From contig JAVWJP010000006.1 of assembly GCA_036638975.1 (NCBI GenBank), forward strand, positions 1 through 64,000: a stretch of DNA of 64,000 nt, given 5' to 3'. Each line of letters opens with the position of its first letter. Position 1 is the stretch's first letter. This document shows positions 6,983 to 15,134 of the stretch, in pieces. The translations under genes and the position numbers were made by a program. The notes below the pieces were generated by a model. The model was given only the letters and a program-made list of their open reading frames with translations, had not been told where the DNA came from and did no database searches. The stretch is from JAVWJP01 sp036638975 (GTDB taxonomy: Bacteria; Bacillota; Clostridia; Oscillospirales; Ruminococcaceae).

Positions 6983-8486
6983 CTAAGACACCCCCCATCA
7001 TTAAAATACCAAGCTCCTCAGAGGTTGCCTTGGCGCGCGATAATTCGCCGTTTATTCTGCCCTCGTACATGACATAAATGCGGTCGGACAAGCGCAGGAT
7101 TTCTGTTAAATCTGATGAAACCAATAAAACCGCAACACCTGCCTCACGCTGCTCAAGAATCTGATGATGAATAAATTCCATCGCTCCGATATCTACGCCG
7201 CGCGTGGGCTCAGAAACAATCAGAAAAGGCGCATTTTGGCTTATTTCTCGCGCAACAATAAGCTTTTGCAGGTTGCCGCCGGAAAGCTCGCCGGCTTTTT
7301 GCTGCAAGCTGTTGTATTTTACATCATATTGCTCAAGCATATTTGTGTAGTGTTTATTAATTTCTTTGTAATTAAGCACGCCATGGCTGTTAAACTGCAC
7401 TTCATCATTGTGCGCCATTAGGGCGTTTTCGCACAAGTTCGCCTTTGTGGCAGCGCCCATGGTGTTGCGGTCCTCCGGAACATATGCACACCCTTGCTTG
7501 CGTATTTCTTTAACGCTGCAATCGGCTATATTTTTTCCTCGCAGAATAACATTACCTTTGCTTGCTTTTTCAAGACCTGCAATAATATGCAGAAGCTCCG
7601 TTTGTCCATTGCCCGAAACACCCGCAATACCCACAATTTCGCCGCTCTTTACCTCTAGGCTGCAATTGTTAAGCAGGGGCTTGCCGTCCTCACCCTGTAA
7701 GCTAAGACCTTCGACCGACAAAATAGTTTCGCCGGTTTCTTTTTCCTGTACGGCTTTGTCCACAATCTGCCGCCCAACCATTAAGGCAGAGAGTTCTTGA
7801 GTATTTGTCTCTGTCTTTTTTAGTGTGCGAATGTGACGACCGCCGCGCATAACTACAATTCTGTCTGCAATTTCCATTACCTCATTAAGCTTATGCGTGA
7901 TGATAATAATGCTTTTGCCGGTTTTTGCAAGTGCGCGAATTGTATCGAGAAGCCCCACAACCTCCTGCGGAGTAAGCACCGCCGATGGCTCGTCAAAAAT
8001 AATAATATTAGCGTTTTGGTACAGTACCTTTAAAATTTCTGTGCGCTGCTGAAGCCCTACGGGGCAATCCTTTACCAGCGTATTTGGGTCAATTCCAAGA
8101 CCATACTTAACGCTTAGCTCGCGTACCTCATTAACCGCTTTTTTTCTGTCAAAAAACACGCGGTGCTTTGTGGGTTCATTTGTATAAACCACATTTTCAG
8201 CTACGCTAAACGGGGGAAACAGCATAAAATTCTGCTGTACCATACCAATTCCCTCATGTATTGCGTCCTGTGGGTTTTTAAAATGCTTGCTTTGCCCGTT
8301 TATTATAATTTCTCCGTCTGTCGGTGCTTCCAGCCCGTAAAGTACCTTCATAATAGTGGATTTACCCGCTCCATTTTCACCGACAATCGCAAGAATTTCG
8401 CCCTCGTTTAAGTCAAGGCTAATATCGTCGTTTGCAAGTACGCCGTTGCCGTATACTTTGGTGATGTTCTTCATTTGCAGTAACAT
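6966..8486 (-). CDS. nucleoside ABC transporter, tandem ATP-binding protein (NupO-like)
   Basis: 506 residues with two ABC domains in one chain, as in Rbs/Nup-type importers. The first Walker A is GENGAGKS at 36-43. The second domain has a modified Walker A (GVSGNGQTEL) and signature LSGGNLQK, with the family sequence EPTRGVDIGA. The first domain's signature is degenerate (GLQQRTEIL), as usual for this family. It powers uptake through the two permeases. AGAGGTG lies 9 bases before the ATG at 8486. Confidence 0.92.
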   Translation of the reverse strand: MLLQMKNITKVYGNGVLANDDISLDLNEGEILAIVGENGAGKSTIMKVLYGLEAPTDGEIIINGQSKHFKNPQDAIHEGIGMVQQNFMLFPPFSVAENVVYTNEPTKHRVFFDRKKAVNEVRELSVKYGLGIDPNTLVKDCPVGLQQRTEILKVLYQNANIIIFDEPSAVLTPQEVVGLLDTIRALAKTGKSIIIITHKLNEVMEIADRIVVMRGGRHIRTLKKTETNTQELSALMVGRQIVDKAVQEKETGETILSVEGLSLQGEDGKPLLNNCSLEVKSGEIVGIAGVSGNGQTELLHIIAGLEKASKGNVILRGKNIADCSVKEIRKQGCAYVPEDRNTMGAATKANLCENALMAHNDEVQFNSHGVLNYKEINKHYTNMLEQYDVKYNSLQQKAGELSGGNLQKLIVAREISQNAPFLIVSEPTRGVDIGAMEFIHHQILEQREAGVAVLLVSSDLTEILRLSDRIYVMYEGRINGELSRAKATSEELGILMMGGVLDGGNS

Positions 8487-8536
8487 TTTTTATATCACCT
8501 CTCCCAATACTATCCGCCAATTAAATTTCGGAAAGG

Positions 8537-8558
8537 GGGTCGGAGAATACTCCGACCC
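8537..8558. other. strong intra-operon hairpin after the binding-protein gene
   Basis: Perfect 9-bp arms GGGTCGGAG and CTCCGACCC with a 4-base loop, in the gap between the binding-protein gene and the ATPase gene. On the operon strand it is followed by CCTTTCC rather than a T-run, so it is more likely an mRNA stabiliser or partial attenuator than a full terminator. Binding proteins usually need more copies than their transporter. Confidence 0.6.
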
Positions 8559-8572
8559 TCTTTTTTAGAGCG

Positions 8573-9658
8573 TTATTTGTAGCTTTCCTCTGCCGGAATA
8601 TTTTTCAAATCCAGCGTTCCGTTTTTAATATCCTCGGCGGCTTTTTTAACCGCTGCAATTTTGTCGCTGCTAAGGCGGTCACTTACAGGGTTTTTGCTAT
8701 CGTGTGTAATATGCACAGCACCGATTGTGCCCTCGGCAATGCCCCATTCCTCGTTATCGGTTGTCCATTTGCCGCCAAAATATTGGTCAAGCAAATATTC
8801 AATTGTAACCTTTGTATCTTTAATCTGGCTTGAAACAATGTACCGGTTGTCGGGCGTTGTTAAATCGACATCTTGCCCTGAGGTATAAAAGCCCTTTTGC
8901 AGTGCAGCTTCAAAAACACCTATATCGCCGCCTGCTGCTGCCGCATTTATAAACTTTGCTCCTTTTTCGTATTGCAGAAGTGCACTTTCTTTTGCCTGCG
9001 CGGGGTCGTTATAGCTGCCGGTGTAGTTAAAAATAAATGTGGCATCGGGTTTAATGGACTTTACGCCCTCCATGTAGCCATAGCGCCATTTCCATGAGCC
9101 GGGTCCCTGATTAACATGCACTGCACCAAAAACCTTGTCTTTTTCTTCTACAACAGAGGCGGCAATTTTACCAATAAGGTAAGCGCCCTCCTGCTCGCGG
9201 TACGAAATACATTTTACATTAGTTGCTTCTACTGTGGAGTCTATAAGGGCATAATCGGCTGCATCCGGGAATTCCTTTGCAATCGAATCAATTGCGCCAC
9301 CTGCCTGCCAGCCTCCGCCGATGATTAAATCAACGTTCTCTTGCAAAAGAGCACGGCAATTATCCTCATAAGCCGCCGCATCTGCACATTCTACAACAAC
9401 CGGCTCAAAGCCGTATTTTTTTGCGCTGTTGTTAAGACCTTCAATCATCATCAAAATAAATACCTGTGTGCCTGCGGGGTCGCAGACAAGCGCAACCTTC
9501 TTTTTTTCACCTGTGCTGCTTACGCTGCTTGCTCCGCTTGACTTAGCCTCGCTGCCTGCGGGTGCGGAAGATGAGCTGCTCTTTGCTGTGTTGCAGCCTG
9601 TCAGCAAAAGTGCTGCCGAAAGTGCTGCTGCTATAACTGATGTAAATGTTTTTTTCAT
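8573..9658 (-). CDS. Bmp-family nucleoside-binding lipoprotein
   Basis: 361 residues. A lipoprotein signal ends at LLTGC with Cys22 as the lipidated residue, followed by a Ser/Ala-rich linker. The rest is a type I periplasmic-binding fold (KKVALVCDPAGTQVF, later IIGGGWQAGGAIDSIA and FGAVHVNQGPGSW) of the Bmp/PnrA/NupN group, which binds nucleosides outside the membrane. It stands between the phosphorylases and the transporter core. GGAGGGTCAC before the ATG is a strong ribosome binding site. Confidence 0.9.
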   Translation of the reverse strand: MKKTFTSVIAAALSAALLLTGCNTAKSSSSSAPAGSEAKSSGASSVSSTGEKKKVALVCDPAGTQVFILMMIEGLNNSAKKYGFEPVVVECADAAAYEDNCRALLQENVDLIIGGGWQAGGAIDSIAKEFPDAADYALIDSTVEATNVKCISYREQEGAYLIGKIAASVVEEKDKVFGAVHVNQGPGSWKWRYGYMEGVKSIKPDATFIFNYTGSYNDPAQAKESALLQYEKGAKFINAAAAGGDIGVFEAALQKGFYTSGQDVDLTTPDNRYIVSSQIKDTKVTIEYLLDQYFGGKWTTDNEEWGIAEGTIGAVHITHDSKNPVSDRLSSDKIAAVKKAAEDIKNGTLDLKNIPAEESYK

Positions 9659-9778
9659 AGTGACCCTCCTAAATTTTTTTGATATTCTACTAATATCCGT
9701 TTAAAATGTAATTACACTTAAAACGACACTGTTATTCAGCGTTTCGGCGTAAGCCGTAGATATTCAACCAACATTTTG

Positions 9779-10615
9779 CTATAAAACAGTTCTGACAATC
9801 TCCGAAACTAATTTCTTAAAATTAGCCGCGGTTTTCAGTGCTGTTTCATCAACCTCTTCGCCCGTGACAGGGCGGTTTGCCACCATGCCGGCAGCAAGGT
9901 TTGCAATAAGCGAAAGCCCCAAAACCTGCATACCGCAATGGGCAGCCGTCAATGCCTCGGTTACAGTGGACATTCCCACCGCGTCGGCACCCAAAAGGCG
10001 CATTGCGCGAATTTCGGCGGGGGTTTCAAATTGCGGACCGGTGGCATAAAAGTAGGTGCCCTGCTTCAAATCAATACCGGTTGTTTGAGCTGCTTTTAAA
10101 GCAATATCGCGCAATTTCTTAGTATACATATCGGAAATATCGAAAAATCGCTGACCAAATTCTGCGATATTTGGACCTCTAAGCGGGCTTGCACCCATAA
10201 GCTTAATGTGGTCGCAAATTAGCATGATATCACCGGGAGCAAAGCTTTCGTTTACGCCGCCGGAGGCATTTGTCAGCAGCAGGGTTTTAACACCCAGCAG
10301 CTTCATTACACGGACAGGGGTGACAAGCTGTTCAAAATCATACCCTTCATAATAGTGAAAACGTCCTGACATACACACCACCTCGCGCCCCGCAAGCGTT
10401 CCGAATATCAGCTTTCCGGCATGAGAAGAAACTGTGGTTGTTAAAAAATTTGGGATATCCTTATAATCGATCACTGTGGGATTTTGAATTTCGTCAGCTA
10501 AATTGCCAAGGCACGAGCCTAAAACAATGGCTATTTCGGGGCGGATTTCTGTTTTTGCAAGAATGTAATCGGCGCTTTTTTTAAAAAAATCATAACTGAA
10601 GTTTGAGTTTGGCAT
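9779..10615 (-). CDS. purine-nucleoside phosphorylase (PNP/MTAP family)
   Basis: 278 residues, trimeric-type PNP. Seen are GSCLG near residue 33 (usual GSGLG), MSGRFHYYEG near 88, TNASGGVNE near 116, GPQFETPAEIRAM near 194 and IANLAAGM near 242. The Glu of FETPAE and the Asn of ANLAAG are the usual base and ribose contacts; the Asn favours 6-oxopurines (guanosine, inosine). Reaction: nucleoside plus phosphate to base plus ribose-1-phosphate. It is one base from the uridine phosphorylase gene. MTA phosphorylases share this fold, so a 5'-deoxy or methylthio substrate is not excluded. Confidence 0.9.
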   Translation of the reverse strand: MPNSNFSYDFFKKSADYILAKTEIRPEIAIVLGSCLGNLADEIQNPTVIDYKDIPNFLTTTVSSHAGKLIFGTLAGREVVCMSGRFHYYEGYDFEQLVTPVRVMKLLGVKTLLLTNASGGVNESFAPGDIMLICDHIKLMGASPLRGPNIAEFGQRFFDISDMYTKKLRDIALKAAQTTGIDLKQGTYFYATGPQFETPAEIRAMRLLGADAVGMSTVTEALTAAHCGMQVLGLSLIANLAAGMVANRPVTGEEVDETALKTAANFKKLVSEIVRTVL

Positions 10616-10616
10616 T

Positions 10617-11435
10617 TTACACCTCTTTTTTATCAGATTTTTCTTGCTGCATTAAAATTCTAATACCCTCTATTACGGTTTGAATACCGCTTGTGGTATC
10701 ACGGTCCATCACAACCTCAAGACCTGCTTTTTCGCGTTCCTTGTTCCAAATTACCTGTAAAACTGCACCGGCGCGCATTCCCAACACTTGTGCTACGGTA
10801 AAGACCGCGGCACATTCCATTTCCGAAGCCAAAGCACCGGAGCGAATCCATGACTCGTATTTTATGTTAAGCTCATCGCTGACGGGCATTCTGTCGGGGC
10901 TATGCTGTCCATAAAGCGAATCCTTGCTCTGAACAACGCCAAGGTAGGTTTTGCGTGCAACTTGAAGCTTTGATGCCTCGTTTAAAGCAGAAACAACCTC
11001 GAAGTTAGGCACAGATGGAAATTCGGGGTATACATAATGGTATGTAGTGCCCTCTTGACGTATTGCACCTGTAGGAATAACCAAATCGCCTGCCTGCATG
11101 GGTATTTGCATACCACCGCAGGTGCCTATGCGCACAACAGTGTGCACACCAATCATGTTAAGCTCCTCTACACAAATGGCAGCAGAAGGACCTCCCATGC
11201 CTGTAGAAATGACAATAACCTTTTCTCCGTCGATATAGCCCTCCCAGCTTGTGTATTCGCGTTTTACTGCGAGTGGCTTTGGGCTTTCCAACATATTGGC
11301 TATTTTTTCAACGCGCTGCGGGTCGCCCGGAAGAATGGCATAGCGCGCACCCAAATCTTTATCCAGTGCGATGCTGGACGAGCCCACGTACTTTAAATCT
11401 TTTACACTTTTAATTGTTGTTTTCTGTTCGTTCAT
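10617..11435 (-). CDS. uridine phosphorylase family nucleoside phosphorylase
   Basis: 272 residues of the hexameric NP-I family. LPGDPQRVEKIA near residue 35, STGMGGPSAAICVEEL near 77, RIGTCGGMQ near 102 and SEMECAAVF near 208 are the phosphate, purine/pyrimidine and ribose motifs. The SKDSLYGQH stretch resembles uridine phosphorylase more than DeoD. It splits a nucleoside with phosphate to base and (deoxy)ribose-1-phosphate. Having this and a PNP side by side points to mixed nucleosides as substrates. Confidence 0.88.
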   Translation of the reverse strand: MNEQKTTIKSVKDLKYVGSSSIALDKDLGARYAILPGDPQRVEKIANMLESPKPLAVKREYTSWEGYIDGEKVIVISTGMGGPSAAICVEELNMIGVHTVVRIGTCGGMQIPMQAGDLVIPTGAIRQEGTTYHYVYPEFPSVPNFEVVSALNEASKLQVARKTYLGVVQSKDSLYGQHSPDRMPVSDELNIKYESWIRSGALASEMECAAVFTVAQVLGMRAGAVLQVIWNKEREKAGLEVVMDRDTTSGIQTVIEGIRILMQQEKSDKKEV

Positions 11436-11479
11436 TTTATAAAATTTCTCTCCTGTCTATTATTAATTCATTCTAATTA

Positions 11480-12703
11480 TTACGTTGTTTTGCCGTAAGC
11501 TTTTTCTGTGCGTTTAAGCAGAAATGCAAAAACCGCACCTAGCGTGGCGTAAAGCAGCATAAGCAAAAAGGACGGCAGGTACGAACCGGTTTGTGTTTTA
11601 ATGGCTCCTGCAAGCGCAGTGCCAAAAACCGAACCGAATATCATGTAGATATTTGTAAATGCCATGTTAATTCCGTAATTTTCCATGCCGTAACGCTGCT
11701 GTACAAAGCTACAAATATACACTGCTTCGCCGCCATTCAGCGCACCTGCAAAAAGGTAACCCAATGCAAGCAGCGGAACATTGTTAAGAACATAACCTGC
11801 AATAATAGCCAATGCGGAAATTGCAGCACCGGCTGTTAATACCGCTTCTAACCTGCTAATACCGAATTTGTCGGAAAAATGACCGAATATTACACGAGAA
11901 ATTCCGCTTGACATTGATGCCATTCCTGTGAGAAACGAAGCCAATACAAAGCTTGCACCGATGTCCCTTGAAATAAGAGAGGAATGCCCTATTACAATGA
12001 GGTTGCACGAGCTTATTACAATGCACCAGCCAAAAAAACAGTGAAAAGAGCGTTTTCGCAGCATTGCTGTGGGTTGAACGCTTGGCACTTTTTTTGTATC
12101 CGGAGCGGATTTTCGCGCGGGAGTAATAACAAACGAGGCTGCAATCAACAGAGTCGAGTAAACTACCGCTAATATTGCAAAGGTGCTGCGCCACCCAAAA
12201 AGCTTTATCAGTGCTGTGGCTATGCTGCCCAACACGAGCGTACCCATTCCAAAGCCCATCAGCAAAATGCCTGATATAAGGCTGATGTTGCGCTGAAACA
12301 TAGCAATAACATTGGTTAGCACAAGGTTATAAAGCATACCGATTGTCAGACCGACAAAAACACCGTAGTAAATATAAATTTGCATAAGCCCTGTGGCATT
12401 TGAAGCGCCTGTAAAGCCGACAACCGCAAAGATAGCTGCTAAAAAGTAAACCCAACGGGTTTTAATGCGTTTACTGAGAAAACCCGAAAGTATCTGTCCG
12501 CCGATAGAAACGCTTAGAGAAATTGTAAAAATAAGCGAGGTGTCCTGCCGCAGCAGGTGCAGCTCCTTTTCAATCGGCTCAACAAAAATGGACCAGCCGT
12601 TCACAAGCCCCGACAACAGCATTAAAATAACGCCCGCCGCCACTGCCGCCGCTTGCTTTAGGGTAAGCTTGTTTTCAGTCTTTAAAATAGCGTTGGAGGT
12701 CAT
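11480..12703 (-). CDS. MFS transporter, OFA-like
   Basis: About 407 residues with 12 predicted membrane helices and the central cytoplasmic loop of the major facilitator superfamily. The layout resembles the oxalate/formate antiporter (OFA) group. The frame is open to 12766, but ATG at 12703 (protein start MTSNAILK) fits better: AAAGGAA lies 12 bases upstream and the longer start would sit deep inside the isomerase gene. Even so it overlaps the isomerase by 29 bases. The substrate is unknown. As the operon already has a nucleoside importer, export of a product or uptake of a second substrate is possible. Confidence 0.8.
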   Translation of the reverse strand: MTSNAILKTENKLTLKQAAAVAAGVILMLLSGLVNGWSIFVEPIEKELHLLRQDTSLIFTISLSVSIGGQILSGFLSKRIKTRWVYFLAAIFAVVGFTGASNATGLMQIYIYYGVFVGLTIGMLYNLVLTNVIAMFQRNISLISGILLMGFGMGTLVLGSIATALIKLFGWRSTFAILAVVYSTLLIAASFVITPARKSAPDTKKVPSVQPTAMLRKRSFHCFFGWCIVISSCNLIVIGHSSLISRDIGASFVLASFLTGMASMSSGISRVIFGHFSDKFGISRLEAVLTAGAAISALAIIAGYVLNNVPLLALGYLFAGALNGGEAVYICSFVQQRYGMENYGINMAFTNIYMIFGSVFGTALAGAIKTQTGSYLPSFLLMLLYATLGAVFAFLLKRTEKAYGKTT

Positions 12704-13709
12704 ATGGCGAGTAAATTCCTTTCTGCGTGACAACACCGCTGCATAGCTTTGGCGGGACAATATCAAAGGCGGGGTAATAGGCTTTAACGTTTGGCTCTAC
12801 AACGCGCACACCCATTATGTCGGTAACCTGTGTGTGGTCACGTTCTTCAATTGTGACGGTATCAATACCGGAATGCCCCGCATTAGGAGAACCTGTTACA
12901 AAATAAGGAATGCCCCAATATTGTGCAGCAAGCGCAATTTGAAAGGTTCCAACCTTGTTTACAATATAGCCGTCCATAGTAATAACATCGGCGGCTGAGG
13001 TAAACACCTCCACCTGCTCGCGCTTCATCAAATAGGCAGGCATATTATCGGTAATTACGTGCACATCAAAGCCCATGTCTGAAATTACGCTGGCTGTAAG
13101 CCTTGCACCCTGTAAATAAGGTCTTGTTTCGGGGCAGAGAAAGCGAGGAGTTTTATTTTTTGCGCGGCACTCCAACAGCATAGTGCCAAGAATAGTTTCG
13201 GCAAAGCACTGCGTCATAACAGCGCCGTTAGCCGGGAATTGCTCTACTAAATAGCTTGCTACTTTTTTATAAGCTGCATAGCGGTTATTCACGTCGTCAA
13301 GCGCCACATCAAACATTGCTTGTACAATATTTTTGCCCTCAGCCATTGCCTTTTTTGCCGCTTCAAGGGCGCTGCCCGTAATCAGCTGCATTTTTGCCGA
13401 GGTGGTGGGTCGCGCATGAGAAAGCACGTAGGCAGCTTTTTCTAAAAATGCCAGCTGTGCGTCACCGCTTAATTCGCGGCACTGACACCCTGCCAGCGCC
13501 ATGCCCATGCCTGCTGCCAGATATGGACCTCCGCTTTGCGTAACCATATCGGCTATAGCCTGTGCGACTTCTTCGTAGCTTTTGCACACGCATTTTTCTT
13601 TTTTATATGGGTAAAAGCGTCGGTCTGTAATTGAAACCGTGCCGTTTTCATACCATGCTACATTTTCGTATTGCAGCAGATATGCCATACCGGTATCCTG
13701 TCGTTCCAT
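12675..13709 (-). CDS. MtnA/eIF2B-alpha-like sugar-1-phosphate isomerase, divergent
   Basis: 344 residues from the ATG at 13709, which has AAGGAGG just upstream; the open frame further up lies in the dehydrogenase gene. Conserved with methylthioribose-1-phosphate isomerase are Cys168 (TQCFAET) and Asp241 (SAADVITMDG), matching Cys160 and Asp240 of B. subtilis MtnA, and also ETRPYLQGARLTA (194-206), DNMPA and NKVGT. Changed are the N-terminal RGAPAIG, here SGGPYLAAG, and NGDTANK, here DGYIVNK. The fold converts aldose-1-phosphates to ketose-1-phosphates. With two phosphorylases upstream and an aldolase downstream, ribose-1-P to ribulose-1-P is my preferred reaction; 5-deoxyribose-1-P or methylthioribose-1-P are the alternatives. 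Confidence 0.8.
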   Translation of the reverse strand: MERQDTGMAYLLQYENVAWYENGTVSITDRRFYPYKKEKCVCKSYEEVAQAIADMVTQSGGPYLAAGMGMALAGCQCRELSGDAQLAFLEKAAYVLSHARPTTSAKMQLITGSALEAAKKAMAEGKNIVQAMFDVALDDVNNRYAAYKKVASYLVEQFPANGAVMTQCFAETILGTMLLECRAKNKTPRFLCPETRPYLQGARLTASVISDMGFDVHVITDNMPAYLMKREQVEVFTSAADVITMDGYIVNKVGTFQIALAAQYWGIPYFVTGSPNAGHSGIDTVTIEERDHTQVTDIMGVRVVEPNVKAYYPAFDIVPPKLCSGVVTQKGIYSPYDLQRYFKD

Positions 13710-13740
13710 AATTTCCTCCTTCTTTTTATTGCCTTCATGC

Positions 13741-14892
13741 TTAAAACGCGGCAGAGAATATTTTTTGAATATCTGCTTCTGTAGAGAACACAGCAGAATT
13801 ATCAATACTTCCGTCCTGTAAGGTTTTCTGTGCCAGCAAAGCAAAATCTTCGCGCTTAACATTAAACTGCGCAAGAGGAATATCGGTACCTACACTGCGC
13901 GAAAGCGCTGCAATTTGTTCTATTGCATAATCGGCTTTTTCTTGCACGCCAAGCCCATTTGTTTCAATAGACCAAAGCATATTTGTAATATCGCACAGTG
14001 CGTTTATGCAGCCTTTTTCTTCAAAACGCAGGCAATGCGGCAGCAGGGCTGCGTTTGCCGCGCCGTGGGGAATGCTGTAAACTGCACTTAATTGGTGTGA
14101 CATACAGTGGACGAGCCCAACGTTTGTATTGCCAAATGCAATGCCCGCAAGATATTGCGCCGCTGCCATTTTGTCGCGTGCAAGCTCATTTTGCGGCTCT
14201 GCACACGCTGTAGGTAAATAAGCAAACACCAGCTTAATTGCGCTTAATGCCATTTCGTAGGTAATTTGACTTTGAGAAACTCCGATTAATGACTCAACCG
14301 CATGAGTGAGGGCGTCCATGCCGGTGGAGGCGGTTAGAGCTTTAGGCAACCCGAACAGCAGCTCTGTGTCGTTTACCGCAATTGCGGGCAAAGCACAGCG
14401 GTGACGAACGCCATATTTCATTTGTACAGAGTCGTCTGAGATAACATACGAGTGCGAAGCCTCGCTGCCTGTGCCGGAGGTGGTGGCAATGGCTACGTGC
14501 ATAACAGCGCCGTTTGGCTTTTTGTCATCGCGGAGGTATTCAAGAATGTTTCCGCCATTTGCGCCTAAAATTGATACTGCCTTTGCGCAGTCAATTGCCG
14601 AGCCGCCGCCAACAGAAAATATTATGTCGCATTTTTCACCGCAGAACAGTGCAAACGCTTCATCTACATTTTGTACGGTGGGGTTTGGTCTTACACCGGA
14701 ATAAAGAACCCATTTAAGACCGATTTCGTCTAAAATATCTGTCAATTTTTTGTGCAGACCTAACTCTGCAACACCTTTGTCAGTAACAATAAGTGCTTTT
14801 TTGTATTTCCCTTCAATCAGTGACGGAAGCCGTGCAAGGCAGCCGTTCCCAAACAAGCTGATAGGGGGGCAGTTTATTTCAATGGTACTCAT
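13741..14892 (-). CDS. iron-containing alcohol dehydrogenase (FucO-like)
   Basis: 383 residues of the group III alcohol dehydrogenases. NAD(P) motif GGGSAIDCAK is at 95-104. The metal ligands Asp193 and His197 (GMDALTHAVE), His262 and His276 (IPHGAAN) match FucO Asp196, His200, His263 and His277. Expected reaction: reduction of a short aldehyde, such as glycolaldehyde, lactaldehyde, acetaldehyde or methylthioacetaldehyde, to the alcohol. It is the first gene after the regulated promoter, 31 bases before the isomerase. It would consume the aldehyde left by the aldolase and recycle NADH. Confidence 0.88.
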   Translation of the reverse strand: MSTIEINCPPISLFGNGCLARLPSLIEGKYKKALIVTDKGVAELGLHKKLTDILDEIGLKWVLYSGVRPNPTVQNVDEAFALFCGEKCDIIFSVGGGSAIDCAKAVSILGANGGNILEYLRDDKKPNGAVMHVAIATTSGTGSEASHSYVISDDSVQMKYGVRHRCALPAIAVNDTELLFGLPKALTASTGMDALTHAVESLIGVSQSQITYEMALSAIKLVFAYLPTACAEPQNELARDKMAAAQYLAGIAFGNTNVGLVHCMSHQLSAVYSIPHGAANAALLPHCLRFEEKGCINALCDITNMLWSIETNGLGVQEKADYAIEQIAALSRSVGTDIPLAQFNVKREDFALLAQKTLQDGSIDNSAVFSTEADIQKIFSAAF

Positions 14893-14915
14893 TTCACATC
14901 TCCTTCATGTACATA

Positions 14916-14936
14916 AATGATATATAATATATCATT
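14916..14936. promoter_or_regulatory. palindromic operator at the nucleoside operon start
   Basis: Perfect 10-1-10 palindrome, arms AATGATATAT and ATATATCATT, placed just downstream of the predicted transcription start of the leftward operon. A fitting site for the divergently encoded GntR repressor. Confidence 0.65.
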
Positions 14937-14945
14937 CTTGCTGTT

Positions 14946-14974
14946 ATAATACTATACTGAGCAGGCAAGAGCAA
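14946..14974 (-). promoter_or_regulatory. promoter of the nucleoside operon
   Basis: On the minus strand TTGCTC (14974-14969) and TATTAT (14951-14946) are 17 bases apart, about 55 bases upstream of the dehydrogenase ATG. Confidence 0.5.
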
Positions 14975-15057
14975 GGCTTAAAATAAACAAAGATTTACTA
15001 TTTTTTTGTTTAAAAGCACCTAATATTTGCGAAATACATATTTTGTTTAATAAATCA

Positions 15058-15086
15058 TTGACAATACTTTAGAAAAAAAATATAAT
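15058..15086 (+). promoter_or_regulatory. promoter of the GntR regulator gene
   Basis: Consensus TTGACA (15058-15063) and TATAAT (15081-15086) with a 17-base spacer. Confidence 0.8.
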
Positions 15087-15092
15087 GATTTT

Positions 15093-15109
15093 GAATATAT
15101 TATATATGA
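15093..15109. promoter_or_regulatory. second operator-like site before the GntR gene
   Basis: Read in reverse, this site shares the 13-base core ATATATAATATAT and 14 of 17 bases with the palindrome at 14918-14934. It lies at the predicted start of the regulator transcript, which suggests autoregulation. The AT-rich core means some of the match may be chance. Confidence 0.4.
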
Positions 15110-15134
15110 TTTTGTGTGCGGAGGAGGTAGTGGC

